The notes under the pieces were generated by a model. That model saw only the letters and a program-made list of their open reading frames with translations, was not told the DNA's origin and did not search any database. From an uncultured Clostridia bacterium (GTDB lineage Bacteria > Bacillota > Clostridia > TANB77 > CAG-508): a stretch of 42,406 nucleotides of DNA. Below are positions 10,743-22,400 of this stretch, in pieces. The stretch covers positions 1 through 42,406 of the forward strand of contig CANQPK010000008.1 in the NCBI GenBank assembly GCA_947625685.1, given 5' to 3'. Every line of letters starts with the position of its first letter. Position 1 is the stretch's first letter. A program made the position numbers and the translations under genes.

Positions 10743-11763
10743 ATGAAATTTAGCTTATTTTTAAAAGATAAAGTATTACAGATTTCATTAATTATATTTG
10801 GAATTGCAACAATAGAAATATTTTTACTAGCATATCCTTTTGGCAATTTTATAAAAATATATATTCCAATAATAATTATGGGGCTATATTTTATGTCAAT
10901 CATAATTGAATACCTAGGAAAGAAAAAATATTATAAAAATATTTATAAATTATTAAATGAACTAGAAGAAAAATATTTAATAACAGAAATTATAAAAAAA
11001 CCTAATTTTATTGAAGGAGATATACTAAAAGAAATACTAGAGCAAGTAGATAAATCGATGCTAGAAAATGTAAATAAATATAAATACTTAACAGAAGATT
11101 ATAAAGAATATATAGAAATGTGGATTCATGAAATAAAAATACCAATAGCTAACCGGAAAAATGATTATTGAGAATAATAAAACAAAAGCAACCGAAAGTA
11201 TAGACGAGGAATTAGATAAAATAGAAAACTATGTTGAGCAAGCTTTGTACTATGCCAGGAGCAATACTGTAGATAAAGATTACTATATAAAAAAGAATAG
11301 TTTAGAAGAGATGGTAAACGAATGTATAAAAAAGAATAAAAAGGCTTTAATTGGAGAAAAGATATCTATCAATATACACGATATAAATTTATATGTAAAT
11401 ACTGATAGTAAGTGGATAATATTTATTTTAAATCAAGTTATTCAAAATAGTATAAAGTATAGAAAGATGGACAAGCAGTCTGAGATTGAATTCTTTGCAA
11501 AGCAGGGAAAAGAAAATGTAGTTTTATATATCAAAGATAATGGAATGGGAATAGAAAAAGGAGAAATAAGTAGAGTTTTTGATAAAGGTTTTACAGGAAC
11601 AAATGGTAGAAATTTAAATAAGAAATCTACTGGTATAGGACTGTATTTATGTAAAAAATTATGTGATAAATTAGGAATAGGAATTGAAGTAGAATCAGTG
11701 CAAAATGAAGGTACAGAACTTAGATTAATATTTCCAAATAGTAGCTATATTTCATTAAATTAA
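10743..11763 (+). CDS. Sensor histidine kinase, BceS-like, needs one +1 shift at CGG 11154
   Basis: EMWIHEIKIPIAN | GKMIIENNKTKATESIDEELDKIENYVEQALYYARS; HATPase STGIGLYLCKKLC. Confidence 0.87.
11154..11157 (+). other. +1 shift site CGGA
   Basis: aac C GGA aaa; CGG in frame with ATG 10743. Confidence 0.88.
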
Positions 11764-11862
11764 GAAATCTTACAAAATTGTAAGTACTTTGTAAGAATAA
11801 TCGATGGTAACTTTTTTAAAAACCCATTATAATTTTAGTTAAGGGAGAAGGGAGTTATTAAT

Positions 11863-12632
11863 ATGGAAAAAATCTTAGATGTACAAAATATCGGAAAATA
11901 CTATGGCACGAAATCGAACTTAACAAAAGCAATAAACAACATTAGTTTTAGTGTAAACAAAGGAGAATTTGTAGGAATAATGGGAGCATCAGGTTCTCGG
12001 GAAAACTACTCTTTTAAACTGTATATCTACAATAGATAGAGTAACTTGTGGACATATAATTGTTAATAATGAAGATATTACAGGGCTAAAAGGAAACAAA
12101 TTAAATAAGTTTAGAAGAGAAGAACTAGGCTTTATATTTCAAGATTTTAATTTATTAGATACTCTAACTTGCTATGAAAATATAGCTTTGGCTTTGACAA
12201 TTCAAAGAGTAAATCCTAAGGAGATTGATAAAAGAGTAAATGAAATAGCAGAAAAATTAGAGATAAAAGATATTTTAAAAAAGTATCCTTATCAAATTTC
12301 AGGAGGACAAAAACAAAGAGTTGCTTCTAGTAGAGCCATTGTAACAAACCCAAAGATTGTACTTGCAGACGAGCCTACTCGGAGCATTAGATTCGAAATC
12401 ATCGAGACAATTATTGGAAAACTTTGAATACTTAAATAAAAACTTAGGAGCAACAATACTTATGGTGACTCATGATGCATTTACAGCATCTTATGCTGGT
12501 AGAATACTTTTTATAAAAGATGGAAAAATCTTTAATGAGTTAATCAAAGGCAATGATTCAAGAAAGCAATTTTTTGAAAAAATCATTGAAGTTCAAACAC
12601 TTCTTGGAGGTGATTTGAACAATGTACTTTGA
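11863..12632 (+). CDS. ABC transporter ATP-binding protein, BceA-like, needs two +1 shifts (11998, 12380)
   Basis: Reconstructed GASGSGKTTLLNCISTIDRVTCGHI...[37 protein letters not shown]. Confidence 0.9.
11998..12001 (+). other. +1 shift site CGGG at the Walker A glycine
   Basis: ggt tct C GGG aaa act act; gives GSGKTT. Confidence 0.92.
12380..12383 (+). other. +1 shift site CGGA in EPTGALDS
   Basis: gag cct act C GGA gca tta gat tcg. Confidence 0.92.
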
Positions 12633-14782
12633 TAGAGAAAAATATGAAGTTAGTTATGATGAAAATAAAAGATCCAAAGGTAGTCTAATATTAAAACTAT
12701 CACTTAAAAATATGATTAAAAGCATAAAAGATTATGCAATATATTTTTTAACATTAGTATTAGGGGTTGCAATCTTTTATATGTTTAATTCATTAGATAG
12801 TCAACAAGCAATGCTTGAGGTATCACATTCTACAAGGGAAATTATAAAACTAATGATAGGTATGCTGGGATTCGTTTCTGTGTTTGTATCAGTAGTACTA
12901 GGATTATTAATTGTATATGCTAATAATTTTTTGATAAGTAGAAGAAAAAAAGAATTTGGCATATATATGACACTTGGAATGGGCAAAAGACAAATATCAA
13001 AAATTATTTTGTTAGAGACAGTATTTGTAGGAATAATATCACTTGCAGCCGGACTTATAATTGGTGTATTTGCATCACAATTTATGTCTATACTGGTTAG
13101 CAAATTATTTGAAGCAGATATGAGTAAATTTCAATTTGTATTTTCAAAAGATAGCTGTATAAAAACTTGTATATATTTTGCAGTAATGTATCTTGCAGTA
13201 ATGTTCTTTAATACTATAACAGTCTCAAGATATAAACTAATTAATTTGCTAAATGCAGACAAAAAAAATGAAAAAGTAAAAATGAAGAATCCATTTTTAG
13301 CAATTTTAGTATTTATATTTGGCATAAGTATTTTGGGTTTTGCATACTGGAAAGTAACAGGAGATATAAGTTCAATAAATACAGCAGAAAAAATATTACC
13401 TCCAATTCTTATGGGAATTGTCCGGAACAGTATTAATCTTTTGGTCTTTATCTGGATTTATAATAACTGTTGTTCAAAAAATGAAAAAAATTTATTTAAA
13501 AGATACAAATATGTTTGTTTTAAGGCAAATAAATAATAAGATTAATACAACTGTTGCAAGTATGAGTGTTATATGTTTAATGCTATTTATGACAATCAGC
13601 GTTTTATCTTCTAGTTTAGCACTTAGAAATACTATGCAAAGAGAATTAGTTGAGATGACACCAGTAGATTTAAATTTATACAAAACTGCTAATTTAAAAG
13701 AAAATTATATGAAATACGGAGTAGAAAAAAGAATAACAAATGAAAAACAAAGAGAAGATTCAAAACATCCTATTAAAGAAACCTTGATAAATAACGGTTT
13801 AGACATGAATGTATTAAAAGACATTGTCGAAATAGAAGTTTATACAGATAGTAATTTGACTTGGAGAGATTTTTTTGGAGATAGTTTTAATGAAGTTAAA
13901 GAGAAATTTCCAGGCTTAGCTTATGGAACAGCAGAGGAAATAGTAAGGATATCAGATTATAATAAAATGGCAAAATTATATGGAATAAATGAATATACCT
14001 TAAATGAAGATGAATATATTGTCCTTTGTGATTTTGATAGTCAAACAGAGTTAAGAAATAAAGTATTGTCAAAAGGAAATTATCCTTTAACTATTGCAGG
14101 AAAAGAATACAAATCAAAATATAATAAATGCCAAGAAGGATTTATAACAATGTCGACAAACCATACAAACACAGGAATTATATTGGTTCCAGATAGTTGT
14201 CCATTAACAGAAGAAATGAAAGAAATGTATTTATTATCAGCAAATTATAATGTGGCAACTGATGAAGAAAAAGAAAAAATAGAAACAATATTTTCAGGTA
14301 ACGCAGTATCATCAAATCTTATAAAATCACTAAATGATAATGGAATAGAATTAGATGGTTTTACAAAAATCAGCTTAAGGGAAGCAAGTATTGGTATAGC
14401 GACAATAGTAGTATTTATAGCAATTTATTTAGGAATAGTATTTTTAATAGCAAGTAGTGCAATTTTAGCATTAAAGCAATTAACAGAAAGTACAGATAAT
14501 AAACAAAGATATACTATTTTAAGAAAAATTGGTTGTGATGAGAAAATGATAAATAAGTCATTATTTAGTCAGATAGGAATATTTTTTGGCGTGCCACTCG
14601 TTTTAGCAATTATACATTCTATCTTTGGAATACAATTTGCAATAACAATAATGTCAGGATTAGCATCAAAAGATGATTTATTGCCATCTATTATAGGAAC
14701 AGTGATTGTTATTGGCGCGATATATGGTTCATATTTTTTGGCAACATATTTTGAAAGTAAAAATATCATTAAAGAAGAATAA
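12622..14782 (+). CDS. FtsX-like ABC transporter permease, BceB-like, needs one +1 shift at CGG 13423
   Basis: KILPPILMGIV | GTVLIFWSLSGFIITVVQKMKKIYLKDTNMFVLRQINNKINTT. Confidence 0.9.
13423..13426 (+). other. +1 shift site CGGA
   Basis: att gtc C GGA aca gta; CGG in frame with ATG 12622. Confidence 0.9.
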
Positions 14783-14802
14783 ATTACTTATGTGAATAAA
14801 AT

Positions 14803-14842
14803 AAAGATGCAATAAAGATACATTGCGTCTTTATTTTTATGC
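14803..14842 (+). terminator. Rho-independent terminator
   Basis: aaagatgcaataaagatacattgcgtctttattttt. Confidence 0.7.
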
Positions 14843-14945
14843 TATAAAAATTGAAATTTATTGATTTTTGTGCTATTATATTGCTAGAAAATAAAAGTTT
14901 ATTAATCTAAATATAAATGCATAATATAAGAAAAAGGAGAAAAGT

Positions 14946-15665
14946 ATGTTAGAGGTAAGAGATATTTGTTTTACAAGAGATGATAAAAAGATACTAGATC
15001 ACGTTAGCCTAAATATAGATACTGATAAATTTGTGGTTATTACTGGACCAAATGGCTCAGGAAAATCAACTTTAGTAAAAATTATTATGGGAATAAAAAA
15101 ACAAGATTCAGGTAAAATTTTTTTAGAAGGAAAAGATATAAGTGATTTATCTATTGATGAAAGAGCAAAGTTAGGAATTGGATTCGCTTTTCAACAGCCA
15201 GTAAAATTTAAAGGAATTACAGTATATGATTTATTAAAATTATCTTCAGGAAAAGAAATAAACAAAGCTGAAGCTTGTAATATTTTATCAAAAGTTGGGT
15301 TATGTGCAAAAGAATATATAGATAGAGAAGTTAATAATTCATTATCAGGAGGAGAACTAAAAAGAATTGAAATTGCAACAGTAGCGGTTCGTAACTCAAA
15401 ATTTACTATATTTGATGAACCAGAAGCAGGAATTGACTTATGGAGTTTTCAAAGTTTAATCAAAATATTTGAAGATATGAGAAAAATAGTTAAAGGCACA
15501 ACTCTTATAATTTCACATCAAGAGCGCATTTTAAATATAGCAGATGAAATTGTTTTAATGAAAGAAGGAAAAATAGAAGCAAAAGGAAGTAAAGACGAAC
15601 TATTGGGACAAGTGCTAGACAGACCTATATGTTGTAAGTTAGGAGGCAATAAAGATAATGGATAA
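14946..15665 (+). CDS. sufC: Fe-S cluster assembly ATPase SufC (or SmsC)
   Basis: GPNGSGKSTL, NNSLSGGELKRIEIA, IFDEPEAGIDLWS typical of SufC. Confidence 0.88.
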   Translation: MLEVRDICFTRDDKKILDHVSLNIDTDKFVVITGPNGSGKSTLVKIIMGIKKQDSGKIFLEGKDISDLSIDERAKLGIGFAFQQPVKFKGITVYDLLKLSSGKEINKAEACNILSKVGLCAKEYIDREVNNSLSGGELKRIEIATVAVRNSKFTIFDEPEAGIDLWSFQSLIKIFEDMRKIVKGTTLIISHQERILNIADEIVLMKEGKIEAKGSKDELLGQVLDRPICCKLGGNKDNG

Positions 15666-16578
15666 AGTAGATATAGATTTATTACACGAAATTACTGACT
15701 TAAAAGGTGAAAACTTTGAAGGTGCTTATAATATTCGTAAAAACGGTGAAGGTATTGAAAGAAAAGTAACAGAGAATATCAATATTGTTACAAAAAAAGA
15801 TGTATCAGGAATAGATATTTATGTTAAAGAAAATACAAAATTTGAATTTGTCCATATTCCAGTTATTATTACAGAAAGTGGATTAAATGATGTAGTATAT
15901 AATGATTTCTACATTGGTAAAAATGCAAATGTCATAATTGTTGCTGGATGTGGTATTCATAATGATCATCATAAAGATTCTCAGCATGATGGAATTCATC
16001 GCTTCTTCTTAGAAGAAGGTGCAAAAGTAAAATATATAGAAAAACACTATGGAGAAGGAGAAGGTACAGGCAAAAGAATTTTGAATCCAGTTACAGAGGT
16101 GCATTTAAAGGCAGGTGCAACTTTAGAAATGGAATCTACACAAATAAAGGGAGTTGATTCAACTGTAAGAGAAACAAAAGGAGTATTAGAGGAAAATACT
16201 AATTTTGTTATAACTGAAAAAATTATGACACATGGCTCTCAATATGCAAAAACTATATTTGATGTAGAATTAAATGGAAAAAACGCTAGTACAAAGGTGA
16301 CTTCTAGGTCAGTTGCAACAGAAAATTCAATGCAACAATTTGAATCAAAAGTAACAGGAAATACAGAATGCTTTGGACATGTAGAGTGTGATGCAATTAT
16401 TAAAGATAATGGAAAAGTAATCTCAATTCCAGAGATTATTGCAAATAGTGTTGATGCAAACTTAATTCATGAAGCAGCTATTGGAAAAATTGCAGGAGAT
16501 CAATTAATGAAACTTATGTCTTTAGGACTAAATGAAAAAGAAGCAGAGCAGGCTATTATTGATGGATTTTTGAAATAA
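15658..16578 (+). CDS. SufB/SufD-family scaffold protein (short, about 306 aa)
   Basis: SufBD core; overlaps sufC by 8 nt; IHEAAIGKIAGDQLMKLMSLGLNEKEAEQAIIDGFLK C-terminus. Confidence 0.85.
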   Translation: MDKVDIDLLHEITDLKGENFEGAYNIRKNGEGIERKVTENINIVTKKDVSGIDIYVKENTKFEFVHIPVIITESGLNDVVYNDFYIGKNANVIIVAGCGIHNDHHKDSQHDGIHRFFLEEGAKVKYIEKHYGEGEGTGKRILNPVTEVHLKAGATLEMESTQIKGVDSTVRETKGVLEENTNFVITEKIMTHGSQYAKTIFDVELNGKNASTKVTSRSVATENSMQQFESKVTGNTECFGHVECDAIIKDNGKVISIPEIIANSVDANLIHEAAIGKIAGDQLMKLMSLGLNEKEAEQAIIDGFLK

Positions 16579-16605
16579 TAATTTTTATATGCTTGGAGAA
16601 ATAGA

Positions 16606-18510
16606 ATGAATTATAAAATTACTAATGGTTCTGTATCATATGGAGCTGACACGATTTTAGAAGAAATAAATTTTGAAGTGAAGGATAAAGAAAAAGTAGC
16701 GATAGTAGGTAGAAATGGAAGCGGAAAAACTACTTTATTAAAAGCACTTATAGATAATGAACTATTTTCGGAAGGAATAGGAACAGACAAGTTTAGCATC
16801 TATAAAGAAGGAATAAAAGAAATAGGATATCTTAAACAAATTGATTTTGAAGATGACAATATAACAATGATTGATGAAATATTGAAAGTATATAGACCAA
16901 TTATTGAAATAGAGAAAAAACTAGAAAATCTAGTTATAGAAATGCAGAAAGATTCTTCAGAAGATCTAGCTAAGGAATATTCTAAGGCTCTTGATAGATA
17001 TGAGTTTTTAGATGGGTATACATATAAAAAAGAATATGAAACAGCAATTAATAAATTTGGATTTACGAATGAAGATAAAAATAAAAAGATAAGTGAATTT
17101 TCGGGAGGACAAAGAACAAAAATTGCATTTATAAAATTACTTCTCAGTAAACCAGATTTATTAATTTTGGATGAGCCTACAAATCATTTAGATATTAGTG
17201 CTATTGAATGGCTTGAGAGTTATCTGAAAGACTATCCAAAAGCGATAGTCATAGTTTCACATGATAGAATGTTTTTAAACAGAATTGTGGATAAAATTTA
17301 TGAAATTGAATATGGTGCAATTACAGAATATAGTGGAAACTATGAGTTTTTTGAAAAACAAAAAAGAATAAATTACGAAAAACAATTAAAGGATTTTGAA
17401 TTTCAACAAAAAGAAATAAAAAGATTGCAAAGAATAGCAGATAGATTTAGGTACAAGCCAACAAAGGCAAAAATGGCTATATCAAAATTAAAACAAATCG
17501 AAAGAATGGAAAAAAAAGAAGAGCCAAATAAATATGACTTAAAAACTTTTAAAACAAATTTCGAAATTAATACACAAAGTGGAAATGATGTCTTATCGGT
17601 AGAAGACTTAGAAATTGGATATGATAAGGCCTTAGCAAAATGTTCATTTAATTTATATAAAGGTCAAAAACTAGGCATAATTGGAAGTAACGGAACAGGA
17701 AAATCTACATTACTAAAAACATTAGTAGGAAACTTAAAACAGATAAGCGGAAAATTTGAGTTTGGGTCTAAAGTACAAATAGGATATTTTGACCAACAAA
17801 TGCTTGGACTAAATCCAGAAAAAACTGTATTTGAAGAATTTTCTGAAGAATTTCCAAATTTAACAGTTACAGAAGTAAGAAACTCTTTGGCAGCATTTAT
17901 GTTTGTGGGGGATGATGTTTTCAAGAAAATAAATATGCTTTCAGGAGGAGAAAAAGTAAGACTATCTATAAGCAAGATATTAAAAAAAGGACCAAATCTT
18001 TTAATACTTGATGAACCTACAAACCATATGGATATTATTGGAAAAGAATCATTAGAGAATATGCTAAAAGAATATAAAGGAACTCTTATTTTCGTATCAC
18101 ATGATAGATTTTTTGTAAATAAAATCGCAGATTCAATTTTATGTTTTGAATGTGGAAAAGTAAAATACTATCCTTATGGATATGAATATTATTTAGAAAA
18201 AAGAGATGAAACTTTAGATGAAGATGTAATCAAAAAAAGTGAAAAGATGGTAAAACAAGCATATATAAATCCATTAAAGGAAAAGGATAAATTAGAAAAA
18301 AAGATAAAAAAACTTGAAGAAGAAATTTCAAAGAGAGAAGAGGAAATATCTAAGATGCAAAATGAACTTACAAAAGAGGAGATATATTCTGATTATATAA
18401 AGGTAGGAGAAATTCAAGGTAAGATTGATTCATTAAATAAAGAAATAGAAGAAAATATGGAATCATGGGAGAAATATCAAGAAGATATAGAAGAATTAAG
18501 AAAAATATGA
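16606..18510 (+). CDS. ABC-F family ATPase
   Basis: Two ABC domains (GRNGSGKTTLL, GSNGTGKSTLL), FSGGQRTK, LSGGEKVRLS, C-terminal coiled coil. Confidence 0.92.
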   Translation: MNYKITNGSVSYGADTILEEINFEVKDKEKVAIVGRNGSGKTTLLKALIDNELFSEGIGTDKFSIYKEGIKEIGYLKQIDFEDDNITMIDEILKVYRPIIEIEKKLENLVIEMQKDSSEDLAKEYSKALDRYEFLDGYTYKKEYETAINKFGFTNEDKNKKISEFSGGQRTKIAFIKLLLSKPDLLILDEPTNHLDISAIEWLESYLKDYPKAIVIVSHDRMFLNRIVDKIYEIEYGAITEYSGNYEFFEKQKRINYEKQLKDFEFQQKEIKRLQRIADRFRYKPTKAKMAISKLKQIERMEKKEEPNKYDLKTFKTNFEINTQSGNDVLSVEDLEIGYDKALAKCSFNLYKGQKLGIIGSNGTGKSTLLKTLVGNLKQISGKFEFGSKVQIGYFDQQMLGLNPEKTVFEEFSEEFPNLTVTEVRNSLAAFMFVGDDVFKKINMLSGGEKVRLSISKILKKGPNLLILDEPTNHMDIIGKESLENMLKEYKGTLIFVSHDRFFVNKIADSILCFECGKVKYYPYGYEYYLEKRDETLDEDVIKKSEKMVKQAYINPLKEKDKLEKKIKKLEEEISKREEEISKMQNELTKEEIYSDYIKVGEIQGKIDSLNKEIEENMESWEKYQEDIEELRKI

Positions 18511-18529
18511 TAGAAAAGGAGAAAAATTT

Positions 18530-19409
18530 ATGGAATTAATAAGGGTAGGAGAAAGAACATATTATATAAAAAATCCTACAAATATTGGAATATATAAAAT
18601 AGATAATGAGAATATTTATTTAATAGACAGTGGAAATGACAAAGATGCAGGCAAGAAGATATTAAAAATTATTCAAGAACAAGGGTGGAAAGTTAAAGGA
18701 ATTATAACTACACATTCTAATGCTGATCATATCGGAGGAAATAAGGTTATTCAAGATAGGACAAATTGTAAAATATTAGCTAATAATATTGAAAAAAGCT
18801 TTACAGAAAACCCTATATTAGAGCCATCTTTTTTATATGGAGGATATCCATTTAAAGATATCAGAAATAAATTTTTATTAGCAAAAGAATCGGCCGTTAT
18901 ACCAATAGAAAATAATTTACCAGAAGGACTAGAATATTTTAATTTAAAGGGACATTTTTTTGATATGTGCCGGCATTAAGACAAGTGACAATGTATGTTT
19001 TATAGCAGATTCTTTATTTAGCGAAGAAACAATTACTAAATATCATTTATTCTTTATTTATGATGTGAAAGAGTTTCTTAATACCCTAGATTTTTTAAGT
19101 ACATTAAAAGGAAATTTATATATTTCATCACATTGTGAGGCAATAGATAATATTGATTCTTTAATAAAATTAAACAGAGAAAAAATACAGGAAATTGCAA
19201 ATAAAATTTATGAAAGTTGTAAGGAAGAAAAAACTTTTGAAGAAATTTTAAAATATATATTTGATGAATATAATCTTACAATGAATAGTAATCAATATCT
19301 TTTAGTAGGTAGCACAGTAAAGTCATATTTATCTTATTTATGTGATGAAAATAGAATTAGTTATGAATTTAGGGATAATAAGATGTTTTGGAAACAAAAA
19401 GAAATTTGA
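18530..19409 (+). CDS. Metallo-beta-lactamase fold hydrolase, needs one +1 shift at CGG 18971
   Basis: THSNADHIGG; FNLKGHFFDMC | [19 protein letters not shown]. Confidence 0.88.
18971..18974 (+). other. +1 shift site CGGC
   Basis: atg tgc C GGC att aag; CGG in frame with ATG 18530. Confidence 0.88.
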
Positions 19410-19434
19410 TAAATATTAGAAAGGAATTTATATT

Positions 19435-19983
19435 ATGAGGAAAAAACTAATATCAATGTTTGTAATAATAGCTATTTTAATCGCTATTGCAGGAATATGG
19501 TTACTAAAAAATTATGAAAAAATAGCAAGTCAACATGCAGAAAATAATGAAAATATTACAAGTCAAGATGTAAGTGTAAATGAAGATTTTGAATTTAAAA
19601 TTACAAGTGAATATAATTTGGATAAACTAAAATCATATCACGTACCAATTATAATTGATTTTGGTTCTGATTCTTGTATGCCTTGCAGAGAAATGGAACC
19701 AGCTTTAAAACAATTAAATTCTGAATTACAAGGAAAAGCAATAATAAAATCTATAGATGTTTGGAGATATCCAGAACTTGCAGATGGATATTCTGTAGAG
19801 CTTATACCTACTCAAATATTTATTAATAGTGATGGTATGCCTTATGCTCCTCAAAATGCAGAAGAATTAGGATTAGAATTTATGAAAGATGAAAACGGGA
19901 AGCATATATACACAAGACATATTGGAGGACTAACTTTAGAACAAATGAAAAATATGTTAAAGGAGATGGGACTCGATGAATGA
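19435..19983 (+). CDS. Membrane-anchored thioredoxin-like protein
   Basis: N-terminal TM; IIIDFGSDSCMPCREMEPALKQL (CMPC). Confidence 0.85.
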   Translation: MRKKLISMFVIIAILIAIAGIWLLKNYEKIASQHAENNENITSQDVSVNEDFEFKITSEYNLDKLKSYHVPIIIDFGSDSCMPCREMEPALKQLNSELQGKAIIKSIDVWRYPELADGYSVELIPTQIFINSDGMPYAPQNAEELGLEFMKDENGKHIYTRHIGGLTLEQMKNMLKEMGLDE

Positions 19984-20665
19984 AATACTTGATACAATGT
20001 CAGAAATTATAAAAAATAATTTTTGGATAGCACCTATTGTAGCATTTTTAGCAGGTATTTTAACATCATTTACACCTTGTTCGTTAACAAATATCCCGCT
20101 TATAATTGGATATGTTGGTGGAATAGGAACAAATAATACGAAAAAAGCATTAAAGCTATCGGTTGTTTTTTCATTAGGTATGTCAATAACTTTTACAATA
20201 CTTGGAGCGATAGCTTCACTTATTGGAAAAATTATGCAAAAAGGTGGATCCTTGTGGTATATAATACTTGGAATAATAATGGTATTAATGGCATTACAAA
20301 CATTTGAAATAGTAACTATTGTAAAACCAACTAATTTACAGACAAAGAATACTAAAAAAGGATATTTAGGTGCATTGCTTTCAGGAATACTTGGAGGAAT
20401 CTTTTCTTCTCCTTGTTCAACGCCTGTATTAATCGCATTACTTGCAATTATCGCAAAGGCGGGAAATGTGATATGGGGAATAATATTATTACTTTTATAT
20501 TCATTAGGAAACAGTATATTAGTAATAATTGCAGGAACATCAATAGGAACAGTTCAAAAAATCTCTCAGAACAAACAATATGGTAAAATAAGTAATATTC
20601 TAAAATATATAATGGGAACAATAATATTATTAATTGGTTTCTATATGTTTTATTTAGGATTTTAA
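19976..20665 (+). CDS. Cytochrome c biogenesis/thiol-disulfide transmembrane protein CcdA-like
   Basis: GILTSFTPCSLTNIPLIIGYVGG, SPCSTPVLIALLA; multi-TM. Confidence 0.86.
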   Translation: MNEILDTMSEIIKNNFWIAPIVAFLAGILTSFTPCSLTNIPLIIGYVGGIGTNNTKKALKLSVVFSLGMSITFTILGAIASLIGKIMQKGGSLWYIILGIIMVLMALQTFEIVTIVKPTNLQTKNTKKGYLGALLSGILGGIFSSPCSTPVLIALLAIIAKAGNVIWGIILLLLYSLGNSILVIIAGTSIGTVQKISQNKQYGKISNILKYIMGTIILLIGFYMFYLGF

Positions 20666-20682
20666 TAAAAAGGAGTCATAGT

Positions 20683-20931
20683 ATGAAAATAAAATTTTTT
20701 GGAAGCGGTTGTATAAATTGTGATAAAGTATATGAAGAATTATTAAAAGCTATAAAAAATATGGGAAAAGACTATGAAGTAGAATATATATCAGATATTA
20801 AAACTATGATAGAATATGGGATAATAATGCAACCAGCAATAGTAATAGATGAAAAAATTATATCACAAGGGGAGAATCTAAAAGCGGAAGATATTGAAAA
20901 ATTAATTAAAAATACTTGCATAAAGCTATAA
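20683..20931 (+). CDS. Small thioredoxin-family protein
   Basis: KIKFFGSGCINCDKVYEELLKAI (CxxC), YGIIMQPAIVIDEKI. Confidence 0.82.
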   Translation: MKIKFFGSGCINCDKVYEELLKAIKNMGKDYEVEYISDIKTMIEYGIIMQPAIVIDEKIISQGENLKAEDIEKLIKNTCIKL

Positions 20932-21003
20932 TAATATGCTACAATGGTCTAGTAGGAATTATGGTTATATTTAAACACTTAAAAATAAAAGGAGGAATTA
21001 ACT

Positions 21004-21729
21004 ATGTCAGGACACAGCAAATGGCATAATATCCAAGCTAAAAAAGGAAAAGCAGATGCAGCTCGTGGAAAAGTATTTACAAAGCTTGGTAGAGAATTAT
21101 TAATCGCAGTAAAACAAGGAGGACCTGACCCAGCAGGTAATTCAAAATTAAAAGATGTTATAGCTAAATGTAAGGCTGCAAATATGCCAAACGACACAAT
21201 AAATAGTGCTATAAAAAGAGCATCAGGAGCAGGAAATAATGAAAATTATGAAGAAATTACATATGAAGGATATGGACCAAACGGTGTTGCAATAATTGTA
21301 AATGCAACAACTGATAATAGAAATAGAACAGCAGCTGATGTAAGACATGTATTTGATAAAGCAGGAGGAAGTCTTGGAACTACTGGATGTGTATCATATA
21401 TGTTTAATAGAAAAGGTGTAATTGTAATAGAAAAGGCAAGTACTGATATGTCAGAAGATGATCTTATGTTACTTGCATTAGATTGTGGAGCAGAAGATTT
21501 TTCAGCAGAAGAAGAATTCTATGAGATAACTACATCTCCAGAAGATTTTTCATCTGTTAGAGAAAGCTTAGAATCAAAAGGATTAACATTCGTAGAAGCT
21601 GATGTTCAAATGGTTCCAACAACTTATGTAGACTTAGATGAAAAAGGTGCAGAGAAAATGGAAAGATTATTGGAAAGACTTGATGAATTAGATGATGTAT
21701 CAGAAGTTTTCCATAACTGGAACGAATAA
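21004..21729 (+). CDS. yebC: YebC/PmpR family transcriptional regulator
   Basis: [32 protein letters not shown]. Confidence 0.95.
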   Translation: MSGHSKWHNIQAKKGKADAARGKVFTKLGRELLIAVKQGGPDPAGNSKLKDVIAKCKAANMPNDTINSAIKRASGAGNNENYEEITYEGYGPNGVAIIVNATTDNRNRTAADVRHVFDKAGGSLGTTGCVSYMFNRKGVIVIEKASTDMSEDDLMLLALDCGAEDFSAEEEFYEITTSPEDFSSVRESLESKGLTFVEADVQMVPTTYVDLDEKGAEKMERLLERLDELDDVSEVFHNWNE

Positions 21730-21776
21730 AGTAAGTATATAAAATTACCTATTAAATTAAAGAAAAAACAAAGAAA

Positions 21777-21812
21777 ATGTCGCAAGCTTTAAAACTTGCG
21801 ACATTTTCTTCA
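21777..21812. terminator. Bidirectional hairpin between yebC and island gene
   Basis: aaaatgtcgcaagctttaaaacttgcgacattttc. Confidence 0.75.
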
Positions 21813-21863
21813 TCTCTGAGAAAATCTCAGGCTTCACTGTTCTTTTCTGGATTTGAGTTCATT

Positions 21864-22211
21864 TTATGCATTGCAAGAAGGGTCGGGTTTCCATATAGAA
21901 CCAGTGTTGCTTGAAAAAATTTCACCCCAGATAATTACAGTAGGCGGAATGTGCTTCCCAGTTACTTTGTCAGTTCTGGGGAAAAGAGCTCTAAATCTCA
22001 AAATGACTTCAGAGTCCGGATTCTCCAGTACCTCTTTAGGAAGTGCTTCTGCCGTTACTATGATTTCGGCAGGGTTGACAGCCTCTTCGAGATCAAAAAG
22101 ATCGGAATTTAGCATGGCTACCCCATCGTCAATCATCTGATTGACTTTATCCTTACCGAACCGAGCCTCAAACTGAGCAAACTCAGTCTCTTTCTTAGGA
22201 TCCCTGATCAT
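21864..22211 (-). CDS. Hypothetical protein (island gene A)
   Basis: 115 aa; own RBS aaaggaggattttt and promoter; contains a conventional in-frame CGG (gct cgg ttc ggt). Confidence 0.75.
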   Translation of the reverse strand: MIRDPKKETEFAQFEARFGKDKVNQMIDDGVAMLNSDLFDLEEAVNPAEIIVTAEALPKEVLENPDSEVILRFRALFPRTDKVTGKHIPPTVIIWGEIFSSNTGSIWKPDPSCNA

Positions 22212-22244
22212 AAAAATCCTCCTTTTAGGATGTAATGTAAAATA

Positions 22245-22273
22245 ATTATATTACAAAATTTACATAAAGTCAA
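22245..22273 (-). promoter_or_regulatory. Sigma-A-like promoter for 21864-22211
   Basis: TTGACT-N17(ttatgtaaattttgtaa)-TATAAT on minus strand. Confidence 0.75.
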
Positions 22274-22400
22274 TAATTATATCAACTATACTTATCATAA
22301 TATGGAATTTTACTAAAATATAAAAATGATAATAATAAGTTCTATTTAAGGTATTTATCTCATATAATAATTACAAGAAACTAAAGAAGAGGAAAATAAA

